From Euonymus europaeus (lineage: Eukaryota > Streptophyta > Magnoliopsida > Celastrales > Celastraceae), in the NCBI GenBank assembly GCA_963580455.1, contig OY756971.1, positions 13,601,001-13,665,000 on the forward strand: 64,000 bases of DNA, read 5' to 3'. Positions 37,301 through 52,000 of this stretch are shown here, in pieces (the stretch's first letter is position 1; each line of letters begins with the position of its first letter). The position numbers were made by a program, and so were the translations under genes. The notes beneath the pieces were generated by a model. That model searched no databases. It had not been told where the DNA came from and saw nothing but the letters and a program-made list of their open reading frames with translations.

Positions 37301-40300
37301 AAAGTGTACACCGAGCAACTTTGATGGTCTGAAATTGCTCAACTCTCTCTACGGAGGAGCTTTTAAAGGTTTTGTCCATTTGTCATAGAAAGTTGGTGTT
37401 TTTTGCTTCGTAATAATCTTGAAGCTTATACTCGTAAAATTTGACATAGAAGAACAATAAAATGTGTACACCGAGCAGCTCTAACAGTCCAAAGTTGCTC
37501 AACTCTCTCTATGATGGAGCTTTTAACAATTTTGTGCATTTGTCAATGAAATAATCTAGGAAGCTTATACTCATAAAATTTGAAATAGAATCACAATAAA
37601 AAGTGTACACCGAGCAACTTTGATGGTCCGAAGTTGTTCAACTCTCTCTATGGAAGATATTTTAACGATTTTGTCCATTTGTCATATAAAGTTAGTGTTT
37701 TGCCATCAAAATAATCTAGGAAGCTTATACTCATAAAATTTGACATAGAATAACAATAAAAAGTGTATACCGAGCAACTTTGGTGGTTTGAAGTTGATCA
37801 ACTCTCTCTATGCAGGAGCTTTTAACGGTTTTGTCCATTTGTCATAGAAAGTTAGTGTTTATTCATCGAAATAATCTAAAAAGCTTATACTCGTAGAATT
37901 TGATATAGAAGAACATTAAAAAGTGTAGACCGTGCAACTTTGATGGTCGGAAGTTGATCAACTCTCTCTATGGAGGAGCTTTTAACGGTTTTGTCCATTT
38001 GTCATAGAAAGTTGGTATTTTGGCATCAAAATAGTCTTGGAAGCTTATACTTGTGAAATTGGACATAGAAGCAAAATAGAAAGTGTACACCAAGGAACTT
38101 TGATGGTCCGAAGTTGCTCAACTCTCTCTATGGAGGAGCTTTTAACAATTTTCTTCATTCGTCACAGAAAGTCTCGGTTTTGTCATTGAAATAATCTAGG
38201 ATGCTTATACTCATAAAATTTGAAATAGAATAACAATCAAATCGTAGACCGAGCAACTTTGATGGTCCGAAGTTGCTCAACTCTCTCTATGGAAGATATT
38301 TTAACGGCTTTGTCCATTTTTCATAGAAAGTTAGTGTTTTGCCATCGAAATAATCTAGGAAGCTTATACTCATAAAATTTGACATAGAATAACAATAAAA
38401 AGTATATACCGAGCAACTTTGGTGGTTCGAAGTTGATCAACTCTCTCTATGCAGGAGCTTTTAACGGTTTTGTCCATTTGTCATAGAAAGTTAGTGTTTA
38501 TTCATCGAAATAATCTAGAAAGCTTATACTCGTAAAATTTGATATAGAAGAACATTAAAAAGTGTACACCGTGCAACTTTGATGGTCGGAAGTTGATCAA
38601 CTCTCTCTATGGAAGAGCTTTTTACGGTTTTGTCCATTTGTCATAGAAAGTTGGTATTTTGGCATCAAAATAGTCTTGGAAGCTTATACTTGTAAAATTG
38701 GACATAGAAGCAAAATAAAAAGTGTACACCAAGGAACTTTGATGGTCCAAAGTTGCTCAACTCTCTCTATGGAGGAGCTTTTAACAATTTTCTTCATTCG
38801 TCACAGAAAGTCGCGGTTTTGTCATTGAAATAATCTAGGATGCTTATACTCATAAAATTTGAAATAGAATAACAATCAAATCGTAGACCGAGCAACTTTG
38901 ATGGTCCGAAGTTGCTCAACTCTCTCTATGGAAGATATTTTAACGGCTTTGTCCATTTTCATAGAAAGTTAGTGTTTTGCCATCGAAATAATCTAGGAAG
39001 CTTATACTCATAAAATTTGACATAGAATAACAATAAAAAGTGTACACCGAGCAACTTTGGTGGTTCGAAGTTGATCAACTCTCTCTATGCAGGAGCTTTT
39101 AACGCTTTTGTCCATTTGTCATAGAAAGTTAGTGTTTATTCATCGAAATAATCTAGGAAGCTTATACTCGTAAAATTTGACATAGAAGAACTTTAAAAAG
39201 TGTACACCGAGCAACTTTGATGGTCTGAAATTGCTCAACTCTCTCTACGGAGGAGCTTTTAAAGGTTTTGTCCATTTGTCATAGAAAGTTGGTGTTTTTT
39301 GCTTCGTAATAATCTTGAAGCTTATACTCGTAAAATTTGACATAGAAGAACAATAAAATGTGTACACCGAGCAGCTCTAACAGTCCAAAGTTGCTCAACT
39401 CTCTCTATGATGGAGCTTTTAACAATTTTGTGCATTTGTCAATGAAATAATCTAGGAAGCTTATACTCATAAAATTTGAAATAGAATCACAATAAAAAGT
39501 GTACACCGAGCAACTTTGATGGTCCGAAGTTGTTCAACTCTCTCTATGGAAGATATTTTAACGATTTTGTCCATTTGTCATATAAAGTTAGTGTTTTGCC
39601 ATCAAAATAATCTAGGAAGCTTATACTCATAAAATTTGACATAGAATAACAATAAAAAGTGTATACCGAGCAACTTTGGTGGTTTGAAGTTGATCAACTC
39701 TCTCTATGCAGGAGCTTTTAACGGTTTTGTCCATTTGTCATAGAAAGTTAGTGTTTATTCATCGAAATAATCTAAAAAGCTTATACTCGTAGAATTTGAT
39801 ATAGAAGAACATTAAAAAGTGTAGACCGTGCAACTTTGATGGTCGGAAGTTGATCAACTCTCTCTATGGAGGAGCTTTTAACGGTTTTGTCCATTTGTCA
39901 TAGAAAGTTGGTATTTTGGCATCAAAATAGTCTTGGAAGCTTATACTTGTGAAATTGGACATAGAAGCAAAATAGAAAGTGTACACCAAGGAACTTTGAT
40001 GGTCCGAAGTTGCTCAACTCTCTCTATGGAGGAGCTTTTAACAATTTTCTTCATTCGTCACAGAAAGTCTTGGTTTTGTCATTGAAATAATCTAGGATGC
40101 TTATACTCATAAAATTTGAAATAGAATAACAATCAAATCGTAGACCGAGCAACTTTGATGGTCCGAAGTTGCTCAACTCTCTCTATGGAAGATATTTTAA
40201 CGGCTTTGTCCATTTTTCATAGAAAGTTAGTGTTTTGCCATCGAAATAATCTAGGAAGCTTATACTCATAAAATTTGACAAGAATAACAATAAAAAGTGT

Positions 40301-40960
40301 ATACCGAGCAACTTTGGTGGTTCGAAGTTGATCAACTCTCTCTATGCATGAGCTTTTAACGGTTTTGTCCATTTGTCATAGAAAGTTAGTGTTTATTCAT
40401 CGAAATAATCTAGAAAGCTTATACTCGTAAAATTTGATATAGAAGAACATTAAAAAGTGTACACCGTGCAACTTTGATGGTCGGAAGTTGATCAACTCTC
40501 TCTATGGAAGAGCTTTTAACGGTTTTGTCCATTTGTCATAGAAAGTTGGTATTTTGGCATCAAAATAGTCTTGGAAGCTTATACTTGTAAAATTGGACAT
40601 AGAAGCAAAATAAAAAGTGTACACCAAGGAACTTTGATGGTCCAAAGTTGCTCAACTCTCTCTATAGAGGAGCTTTTAACAATTTTCTTCATTCGTGACA
40701 GAAAGTCGCGGTTTTGTCATTGAAATAATCTAGGATGCTTATACTCATAAAATTTGAAATAGAATAACAATCAAATCGTAGACCGAGCAACTTTGATGGT
40801 CCGAAGTTGCTCAACTCTCTCTATGGAAGATATTTTAACGGCTTTGTCCATTTTCATAGAAAGTTAGTGTTTTGCCATCGAAATAATCTAGGAAGCTTAT
40901 ACTCAAAAAATTTGACATAGAATAACAATAAAAAGTGTACACCGAGCAACTTTGGTGGTT
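34351..40960 (+). repeat. Satellite with 12-monomer higher-order repeat (1,896 bp)
   Basis: The short-deletion marker 'tgtcaatgaaataatc' occurs at 35645, 37541 and 39437, both intervals 1,896 bp, each holding 12 monomers by count of the monomer start. The units are nearly identical. A second marker, 'taggatgctt', occurs twice per unit 639 bp apart (36301/36940, 38197/38836, 40093/40731), showing an internal duplication of four monomers. The marker monomer lacks about 21 bp, apparently lost between two 'tgtca' direct repeats. The left edge (34351..35644) is a mixed lead-in with one tetramer only. No gene seen. Confidence 0.9.
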
Positions 40961-43300
40961 CGAAGTTGATCAACTCTCTTTATGGACGAGCTTTTAATGG
41001 TTTTGTCCATTTGTCATAGAAAGTTGGTGTTTTGTCATCGAAATAATCTAGGAAGCTTATACTCAGAAAATTTGACATTGAATAACAATAAAAAGTGTAC
41101 ACCGAGCAACTTTTGTGGTTCGAAGTTGATCAACTCTCTCTATGGAGGAGCTTTCAACGGTTTTGTCCTTTGTCATAGAAAGTTAGTGTTTATTCATCGA
41201 AACAATCTACGAAGCTTATACTCGTAAAATTTGATATAGAAGAACATTAAAAAGTGTACACCGTGCAACTTTGATGGTCCGAAGTTGATCAACTCTCTCT
41301 ACGGAGGAGCTTTTAATGGTTTTGTCCATTTGTCATAGAAAGTTGGTGTTTTGGCATCAAAATAATCTTGAAGGTTATACTCGTAAAATTTGACATATAA
41401 GAACAATAAAATGTGTACACCGAGCAGCTCTGACAGTTCAAAGTTGCTCAACTCTCTCTATGGTGGAGCTTTTAACAATTTTGTGCATTTGTCATAGATA
41501 GTCGGGGTTTTTTCATTGAAATAATCTAGGAAGCTTATACTCATAAAATTTGAAATAGAATCACAATAAAAAGCGTACACCGAGCAACTTTGATGGTCCG
41601 AAGTTGGTCAACTCTCTCTATGGAAGATATTTTAACGGCTTTGTCCATTTGTCATAGAAAGTTAGTGTTTTGCCATCGAAATAATCTAGGAAGCTTATAC
41701 TCATAAAATTTGACATAGAATAACAATAAAAAGTGTATACCGAGCAACTTTGGTGGTTCGAAGTTGATAAACTCTCTCTATGCAGGAGCTTTTAACGGTT
41801 TTGTCCATTTGTCATAGAAAGTTAGTGTTTATTCATCGAAATAATCTAGGAAGCTTATACTCGTAAAATTTGACATATAAGAACAATAAAATGTGTACAC
41901 CGAGCAGCTCTGACAGTTCAAAGTTGCTCAACTCTCTCTATGGTGGAGCGTTTAACAATTTTGTGCATTTGTCATAGAAAGTCGGGGTTTTGTCATTGAA
42001 ATAATCTAGGAAGCTTATACTCATAAAATTTGAAATAGAATCACAATAAAAAGTGTACACCGAGCAACTTTGGTGGTTCGAAGTTGATCAACTCTCTTTA
42101 TGGACGAGCTTTTAATGGTTTTGTCCATTTGTCATAGAATGTTGGTGTTTTGTCATCGAAATAATCTAGGAAGCTTATACTCAGAAAATTTGACATTGAA
42201 TAACAATAAAAAGTGTACACCGAGCAACTTTTGTGGTTCGAAGTTGATCAACTCTCTCTATGGAGGAGCTTTTAACGGTTTTGTCCTTTGTCATAGAAAG
42301 TTAGTGTTTATTCATCGAAACAATCTACGAAGCTTATACTCGTAAAATTTGATATAGAAGAACATTAAAAAGTGTACACCGTGCAACTTTGATGGTCCGA
42401 AGTTGATCAACTCTCTCTACGGAGGAGCTTTTAATGGTTTTGTCCATTTGTCATAGAAAGTTGGTGTTTTGGCATCAAAATAATCTTGAAGCTTATACTC
42501 GTAAAATTTGACATATAAGAACAATAAAATGTGTACACCGAGCAGCTCTGACAGTTCAAAGTTGCTCAACTCTCTCTATGGTGGAGCTTTTAACAATTTT
42601 GTGCATTTGTCATAGAAAGTCGGGTTTTTGTCATTGAAATAATCTAGGAAGCTTATACTCATAAAATTTGAAATAGAATCACAATAAAAAGCGTACACCG
42701 AGCAACTTTGATGGTCCGAAGTTGGTCAACTCTCTCTATGGAAGATATTTTAACGGCTTTGTCCATTTGTCATAGAAAGTTAGTGTTTTGCCATCGAAAT
42801 AATCTAGGAAGCTTATACTCATAAAATTTGACATAGAATAACAATAAAAAGTGTATACCGAGCAACTTTGGTGGTTCGAAGTTGATAAACTCTCTCTATG
42901 CAGGAGCTTTTAACGGTTTTGTCCATTTGTCATAGAAAGTTAGTGTTTATTCATCGAAATAATCTAGGAAGCTTATACTCGTAAAATTTGACATAGAAGA
43001 ACAATAAAATGTGTACACCGAGCAGCTCTGATAGTCCAAAGTTGCTCAACTCTCTCTATGATGGAGCTTTTAACAATTTTGTGCATATGTCGTAGAAAGT
43101 CGATGTTTTTTCATAGAAATAATCTGGGAAGCTTATACTTATAAAATTTGACATAGAATAACAATAAAAATTGTATACCGAGCAACTTGGTGGTTCGAAG
43201 TTGATCAACTCTCTCTATGCAGGAGCTTTTAACGGTTTTGTCCATTTGTCATAGAAAGTTAGTGTTTATTCATCGAAATAATCTAGGAAGCTTATACTCG
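40961..43300 (+). repeat. Satellite, 7-monomer (1,118 bp) duplication
   Basis: The segment starting 'tctctttatggacgagc' (about 40977) recurs 1,118 bp later (about 42095). Both copies carry a monomer lacking two bases ('tttgtcctttgtcatag' for 'tttgtccatttgtcatag') and the same subtypes after it. An 81-codon ORF at 40982 and 42100 is simply the duplicated satellite read through and has no protein likeness. A related copy of its start appears at 45746. Confidence 0.85.
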
Positions 43301-46000
43301 TAAAATTTGACATAGAAGAACTTTAAAAAGTGTACACCGAGCAACTTTGATGGTCTGAAATTGCTCAACTCTCTCTACGGAGGAGCTTTTAAAGGTTTTG
43401 TCCATTTGTCATAGAAAGTTGGTGTTTTTTGCTTCGTAATAATCTTGAAGCTTATACTCGTAAAATTTGACATAGAAGAACAATAAAATGTGTACACCGA
43501 GCAGCTCTGACAGTCCAAAGTTGCTCAACTCTCTCTATGATGGAGCTTTTAACAATTTTGTGCATTTGTCAATGAAATAATCTAGGAAGCTTATACTCAT
43601 AAAATTTGAAATAGAATCACAATAAAAAGTGTACACCGAGCAACTTTGATGGTCCGAAGTTGTTCAACTCTCTCTATGGAAGATATTTTAACGATTTGTC
43701 CATTTGTCATAGAAAGTTAGTGTTTTGCCATCAAAATAATCTAGGAAGCTTATACTCATAAAATTTGACATAGAATAACAATAAAAAGTGTATACCGAGC
43801 AACTTTGGTGGTTTGAAGTTGATCAACTCTCTCTATGCAGGAGCTTTTAACGGTTTTGTCCATTTGTCATAGAAAGTTAGTGTTTATTCATCGAAATAAT
43901 CTAGAAAGCTTATACTCGTAAAATTTGATATAGAAGAACATTAAAAAGTGTAGACCGTGCAACTTTGATGGTCGGAAGTTGATCAACTCTCTCTATGGAG
44001 GAGCTTTTAACGGTTTTCTCCATTTGTCATAGAAAGTTGGTATTTTGGCATCAAAATAGTCTTGGAAGCTTATACTTGTAAAATTGGACATAGAAGCAAA
44101 ATAAAAAGTGTACACCAAGGAACTTTGATGGTCCGAAGTTGCTCAACTCTCTCTATGGAGGAGCTTTTAACAATTTTCTTCATTCGTCACAGAAAGTCTC
44201 GGTTTTGTCATTGAAATAATCTAGGATGCTTATACTCATAAAATTTGAAATAGAATAACAATCAAATCGTAGACCGAGCAACTTTGATGGTCCGAAGTTG
44301 CTCAACTCTCTCTATGGAAGATATTTTAACGGCTTTGTCCATTTTTCATAGAAAGTTAGTGTTTTGCCATCGAAATAATCTAGGAAGCTTATACTCATAA
44401 AATTTGACATAGAATAACAATAAAAAGTGTATACCGAGCAACTTTGGTGGTTCGAAGTTGATCAACTCTCTCTATGCAGGAGCTTTTAACGGTTTTGTCC
44501 ATTTGTCATAGAAAGTTAGTGTTTATTCATCGAAATAATCTAGAAAGCTTATACTCGTAAAATTTGATATAGAAGAACATTAAAAATTGTACACCGTGCA
44601 ACTTTGATGGTCGGAAGTTGATCAACTCTCTCTATGGAAGAGCTTTTAACGGTTTTGTCCATTTGTCATAGAAAGTTGGTATTTTGGCATCAAAATAGTC
44701 TTGGAAGCTTATACTTGTAAAATTGGACATAGAAGCAAAATAAAAAGTGTACACCAAGGAACTTTGATGGTCCGAAGTTGCTCAACTCTCTCTATGGAGG
44801 AGCTTTTAACAATTTTCTTCATTCGTCACAGAAAGTCGCGGTTTTGTCAATGAAATAATCTAGGATGCTTATACTCATAAAATTTGAAATAGAATAACAA
44901 TCAAATCGTAGACCGAGCAACTTTGATGGTCCGAAGTTGCTCAACTCTCTCTATGGAAGATATTTTAACGGCTTTGTCCATTTTTCATAGAAAGTTAGTG
45001 TTTTGCCATCGAAATAATCTAGGAAGCTTATACTCATAAAATTTGACATAGAATAACAATAAAAAGTATATACCGAGCAACTTTGGTGGTTCGAAGTTGA
45101 TCAACTCTCTCTATGCAGGAGCTTTTAATGGTTTTGTCCATTTGTCATAGAAAGTTAGTGTTTATTCATCGAAATAATCTAGAAAGCTTATACTCGTAAA
45201 ATTTGATATAGAAGAACATTAAAAAGTGTACACCGTGCAACTTTGATGGTCGGAAGTTGATCAACTCTCTCTATGGAGGAGCTTTTAACGGTTTTGTCCA
45301 TTTGTCATAGAAAGTTGGTATTTTGGCATCAAAATAGTCTTGGAAGCTTATACTTGTAAAATTGGACATAGAAGCAAAATAAAAAGTGTACAACAAGGAA
45401 CTTTGATGGTCCGAAGTTGCTCAACTCTCTCTATGGAGGAGCTTTTAACAATTTTCTTCATTCGTCACAGAAAGTCGCGGTTTTGTCTTTGAAATAATCT
45501 AGGATGCTTATACTCATAAAATTTGAAATAGAGTAACAATCAAATTGTAGACCGAGCAACTTTGATGGTCCGAAGTTGCTCAACTCTCTCTATGGAAGAT
45601 ATTTTAACGGCTTTGTCCATTTTCATAGAAAGTTAGTGTTTTGCCATCGAAATAATCTAGGAAGCTTATACTCATAAAATTTGACATAGAATAACAATAA
45701 AAAGTGTACACCGAGCAACTTTGGTGGTTCGAAGTTGATCAACTCTCTCTATGGACGAGCTTTTAATGGTTTTGTCCATTTGTCATAGAAAGTTGGTGTT
45801 TTGTCATCGAAATAATCCAGGAAGCTTATACTCAGAAAATTTGACATTGAATAACAATAAAAAGTGTACACCGAGCAACTTTTGTGGTTCGAAGTTGATC
45901 AACTCTCTCTATGGAGGAGCTTTTAACGGTTTTGTCCTTTGTCATAGAAAGTTAGTGTTTATTCATCGAAATAATATAGGAAACTAATACTCGTAAAATT
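43301..46000 (+). repeat. Satellite, expanded relative of the 12-mer HOR
   Basis: Carries the same 'tgtcaatgaaataatc' marker (43567) and subtype order as the 12-mer block, but the inner tetramer occurs three times rather than twice: 'taggatgctt' at 44222, 44861 and 45500, each 639 bp apart. It ends with the 'tatggacgagc' segment shared with 40977 and 42095. No gene seen. Confidence 0.83.
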
Positions 46001-49000
46001 TGACATAGAAGCACAATAAAAAGTGTACAACGAGCAACTTTGACGGTCCGAACTTACTCAACTCATTCTGTGGAGGAGCTTTTAACGGCTTTGTCCAGTG
46101 TCGTAGAAAGTTAGTGTTTATTCATCGAAATAATCTAGGAAGCTTATACTCATAAAATTTGACATAGAAGAACAATAAAATGTGTATACCGAGCAGCTCT
46201 GACAGTCCAAAGTTGCTCAACTCTCTCTATGGTGGAGCTTTTTACAATTTTGTGCATTTGTCATAGAAAGTCATGGTTTTGTCATTGAAATAATCTAGGA
46301 AGCTTATACTCATAAAATTTGAAATAGAATAACAATAAAAAGCGTACACCGAGCAACTTTGATGGTCCGAAGTTGCTCAACTCTCTCTATGGAAGATATT
46401 TTAACGACTTTGTTCATTTGTCATAGAAAGTTAGTGTTTTGCCATCGAAATAATCTAGGAAGCTTATACGCATAAAATTTGACATAGACTAACAATAAAA
46501 AGTGTACACCGAGCAACTTTGGTGGTTCGAAGTTGATCAACTCTCTCTATGGAAGAGCTTTTAACGGTTTTGTCCATTTTTCATAGAAAGTTGGTATTTT
46601 GGCATCGAAATAATCTTGGAAGCTTATACTCATAAAATTGTACATAGAAGCACAATAAAAAGTGTACACCGAGGAACTTTGATGGTCCGAAGTTGCTCAA
46701 CTCTCTCTATGGAGGAGCTTTTAATAATTTTGTCCATTCCTCTTAGAAAGTTCGTGTTTTGGCATCGAAATAATAAAAAGTATACCACGAGCAACTTTGA
46801 TGGTCTAAAGTTGCTCAACTCTCTCTACTGAGGAGCTTTTAAAGGTTTTGTCCATTTGTCATAGAAAGTTGGTGTTTTTTGCTTCGTAATAATCTTGAAG
46901 CTTATACTCGTAAAATTTGACATAGAACAATAAAATGTGTACACCGAGCAGCTCTGACAGTCCAAAGTTGCTCAACTCTCTCTATGATGGAGCTTTTAAC
47001 AATTTTATGCATTTGTCGTAGAAAGTCGGGGTTTTGTAATTGAAATAATCTTGGAAGCTTATACTCATAAAATTTGAAATAGAATAACAATAAAAAGCGT
47101 ACACCGAGCAACTTCGATGGTCCGAAGTTGCTCAACTCTCTCTATGGAAGATATTTTAACGGCTTTGTCCATTTGTCGTAGAAAGTTAGTGTTTTGCCAT
47201 CAAAATAATCTAGGTAGCTTATACTCTTAAAATTTGACATAGACTAACAATAAAAAGTGTACACCGACCAACTTTGGTTGTTCGAAGTTGATCAACTCTC
47301 CCTATCGAGGAGCTTTTAACGGTTTTGTACATTTGTCATAGAAACTTGGTATTTTGGCATCAAATAATCTTGGAAGCTTATACTCATAAAATTTGACATA
47401 GAAGCACAATAAAAAGTGTACACCGAGGAACTTTGATGGTCCGAAGTTTCTCAACTCTCTCTATGGATAAGCTTTTAACAATTTTGTCCATTCGTCATAG
47501 AAAGTTGGTGTTTTGGCATCGAAATAATCTAGGAAGCTTATACTCGTAAAATTTGACATAGAAGAACAATAAAATGTGTACACCGAGCAGCTCTGACAGT
47601 CCAAAGTTGCTCAACTCTCTCTATGGTGGAGCTTTTAACAATTTTGTGCATTTGTCATAGAAAGTCGGGGTTTTGTCATTGAAATAATCTAGGAAGCTTA
47701 TACTCAAAAAATTTGAATTAGAATAACAATAAAAAGCGTACTCCGAGCAACTTTGATGGTCCGAAGTTGCTCAACTCTCTCTATGGAAGATATTTTAACG
47801 GCTTTGTTCATTTGTCTTAGAAAGTTAGTGTTTTGCCATTGAAATAATCTAGGAAGCTTATACGCAAAAAATTTGACATAGACTAACAATAAAAAGTGTA
47901 CACCGAGCAACTTTGGTGGTTCGAAGTTGATCAACTCTCTCTACGGAAAAGCTTTTAACGGTTTTGTCCATTTGTCATAGAAAGTTGGTCTTTTTGCTTC
48001 GAAATAATCTTGAAAGCTTATACTCGTAAAATTTGACATTGAAGAACAATAAAATGTATACACCGAGCAGCTTTGACGGACCAAAGTTGCTCAACTCTCT
48101 CTATGGTGGAGCTTTTAACAATTTTGTGCATTTGTCATAGAAAGTCGGGGTTTTATCATTGAAATAATCTTTGAAGCTTATACTCATAAAATTTGAAATA
48201 AAATAACAATAAAAAGCGTACACCGAGCAACTTTGATGGTCCGAAGTTGCTCAACTCTCTCTATGGAAGATATTTTAACGGCTTTGTCCATTTGTCATAG
48301 AAAGTTAGTGTTTTGCCATCGAAATAATCTAGGAAGCTTATACTCATAAGATTTGACATAGAATAAAAGTAAAAAGTGTACACCGAGCAACTTTGGTGGT
48401 TCGAAGTTGATCAACTCTCTCTATGGAGGAGCTTTTAACGGTTTTGTCCATTTGTCATAGAAAGTTAGTGTTTATTCATCGAAATAATCTAGGAAGCTTA
48501 TACTCGTAAAATTTGACATAGAAGCACATTAAAAAGTGTACACCGAGCAACTTTGATGGTCCGAACTTGCTCAACTCTCTCCATGGATGAGCTTTTAACG
48601 GCTTTGTCCATTTGTCATAGAAAGTTAATGTTTATTCATCAAAATAGTCTAGGAAGCTTATACTCGTAAAATTTGACATAGAAGAACATTAAAAAGTGTA
48701 CACCGTGCAACTTTGATGGTCCAAAGTTGCTCAACTCTCTCTACGGAGGAGCTTTTAATGGTTTTGTCTATTTGTCATAGAAAGTTGGTGTTTTTGCTTC
48801 GAAATAATCTTGAAGCTTATACTCATAAAATTTGACATAGAAGAACAATAAAATGTGTACACCGAGCAGCTCTGACATTCCAAAGTTGCTCAACTCTCTC
48901 TATGGTGGAGCTTTTAACAATTTTCTGCATTTTTCATAGAAAGTCCGAGTTTTGTCATTGAAATAATGTAGGAAGCTTATACTCATAAAATTTTAAATAG

Positions 49001-52000
49001 AATCACAACAAAAAGCGTACATCGAGCAACTTTGATGGTCCGAAGTTACTCAACTCTCTCTATGGAAGATATTTTAACGGCTTTGTCCATTTGTCATAGA
49101 AAGTTAGTGTTTTGCCAACGAAATAATCTAGGAAGCTTATTTTCATAAAATTTGAAATAGACTAACAATAAAAAGTGTACACCGAGCAACTTTGGTGGTT
49201 CAAAGTTGATCAACTCTCTCTATGGAGGAGCTTTTAGTGGTTTAATCCATTTGTCATAGAAATTTGGTATTTTGGCATCGAAATAATCTTGGAAGCTTAT
49301 ACTCGTAAAATTTGACATAGAAGCACAATAAAAAGTGTACACCGAGGAACTTTGATGGTCCGAAGTTGCTCAACTCTCTCTATGGAGAAGCTTTTAACAA
49401 TTTTGTCCATTCGTCATAGAAACTTGGTGTTTTGGCATAGAAATAATCTAGGAAGCTTAGACTCATAAAATTTGACATAGAAAAACAATAAAAAGTATAC
49501 AATGAGCAACTTTGATGGTCCGAAGTTGCTCAACGATCTCTACGGAAAAGCTTTTAATGGTTTTGTCCATTTGTCATAGAAAGTTGGTGTTTTTGCTTTG
49601 AAATAATCTTGAAAGCTTATACTCATAAAATTTGACATAGAAGAACAATAAAATGTGTACACCGAGCAACTTTGACGGTCCAAAGTTTCTCAACTCTCTC
49701 TATGGTGGAGCTTTTAACAATTTTGTACATTTGTCATAGAAAGTTGGGGTTTTGTCATCGAAATAATCTAGGAAGCTTATACTCATAAAATTTTGACATA
49801 TAATAACAATAAAAGTGTACACTGAGCAACTTTGATGGTCCGAAGTTGCTCAACTCTCTCTATGGATGATATTTTAATGGCTTTATCCATTTATCGTAGA
49901 AAGTTAGTGTTTGGCCATCGAAATAATCTAGGAAGCTTATACTCATAAAATTTGCCATAGAACAACGATAAAAAGTGTACACCGAGCAACTTTGATGGTT
50001 CGAAGTTGATTAACTCTCTCTCTGGAGGAACTTTTAACGGTTTTGTCTATTTGTCATAGAAAGTTGGTATTTTGGCATCGAAATAATCTTGGAAGCTTAT
50101 ACTCGTAAAATTTGACATAGAAGCACAATAAAAAGTGTACACCGAGGAACTTTGATTGTCCGAAAATGCTCAACTCTCTCTATGGAGGAGCTTTTAACAA
50201 TTTTGTCCATTCGTCATAGAAAGTTGGTGTTTTGGCATCGAAATAATATAGGAAGCTTATACTCATAAAATTTGACATATAAAAACAATAAAAAGTATAC
50301 CACGAGCAACTTTGTGGCCCGAAGTTACTCAACTCTCTCTACAGAAAAGCTTTTAACGGTTTTGTCCATTTGTCATAGAAAGTTGGTGTTTTTGCTTCAA
50401 AATAATCTTGAAAGCTTATACTCGTAAAATTTGATATAGAAGAACAATAAAAAGTATACAACGAGCAACTTTGATGGTCCGAAGTTGCCCAATTCTCTCT
50501 ATGCGGGAGCTTTTAACAGCTTCGTCCATTTCCCATAGAAAGTTAGAGTTTTGGCAATTAAATAATCTTGAGGCTTATACTCGTAAAATTTGGCATAGAA
50601 GAACAATAAAATGTGTACACTGAGCAGCGTTGACGGTCCAAAGTTGCTCAACTCTCTCTATGGAGGGGATTTTAACAATTTTATGCAATTGTCATAGAAA
50701 GTCGGGGTTTTGCATCGAAATAATCTAGGAAGCTTATACTCAAAATTTTTGACATAGAATAACAATAAAAAGTATACACCGAGCAACTTTGATGGTCTAA
50801 AGTTGCTCAACTCTCTCTATGGAAGAGATTTTAACGGCTTTGTCCATTTGTCATTGAATGTTAGTATTTTACTATATAAATAATCTAGGAAGCTTATACT
50901 CGTAAAATTTGACATAGAAGAACATTAAAAAGTGTATACCGAGCAACTTTGATAGTCTGAAGTTGCTACTCTCTCTACGGAGGAGCTTTTTTAACGGTTT
51001 TGTCTATTTCTCATAGAAAGTTGGTGTTTTGGCAATTAAATAATCTTGAAGCTTATACTCGTAAAATTTGGCATAGAAGACCAAAAAAGGGTGTATACTG
51101 ATCAACTTTACGGTCCGAGGTTGCTCAACTCTATCTCTTGAGGAGCTTTTAACGTTTTTGTCCATTTGTCATAGAAAATTGGTGTTTTGGCATCGAAATA
51201 ATCTAGGAAGCTTATACTCGTAAAATTTGACATAGAAGCAAAATAAAAAGTGTACACCGAGCAACTTTGATGGTCCGAAGTTGCTCACCTCTCTCTATGG
51301 AGGAGCTTTTAATAATTTTGTCCATTCGTCATAGAAAGTTCGTGTTTTAGCATCGAAATAATCTAGGAAGCTTATACTCATAAAATTTGACAAAGAAAAA
51401 CATTAAAAAGTATACAACGAGCAACTTTGACGGTCCCAAGTTTCTCAACTCTCTCTACGGATGAGCTTTTAACAATTTTGTGCATTTGCCATAGAAAGTC
51501 GGGGTTTTGTCACCGAAATAATCTAGGAAGCTTATGCTCATAAAATTTGACATAGAATAACAATAAAAAGTTTACACCGAGCAACTTTGATGGTCCGAAG
51601 TTGCTCAACTCTCTCTATGGAAGATATTTTAACGGCTTTGTCCATTTGTCATCGAAAGTAAGTGTTTCGCCATTGTAAAAATCTATAAAGCTTATACTTA
51701 TATAATTTGACATAGAAGAGCATTAAAAAGTGTACACCGAGCAACATTGATGGTTCGAAGTTGATCAACTCTCTCTGTGGAGGAGCCTTTAACGGTTTTG
51801 TCCATTTATCATAGAAAATTGGTATTTTGGCATCGAAATAATATTGGAAGCTTATCCTCGTAAAATTTGACATAGAAGCACAATAAAAAGTGTACACCGA
51901 GGAACTTTGATGGTCCGAAGTTGCTCAACTCTCTCTATGGAGGAGCTTTTAACAATTTTGTCCATTCGTCATAGAAAGTTGGTGTTTTTACATCGAAATA

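Noticed and set aside
40982..41227. 81-codon ORF repeated at 42100 and in part at 45751
   Set aside because: Satellite read-through copied by the 7-monomer duplication. The 160-bp period is not a multiple of three, so no repeated protein can be maintained along the array.
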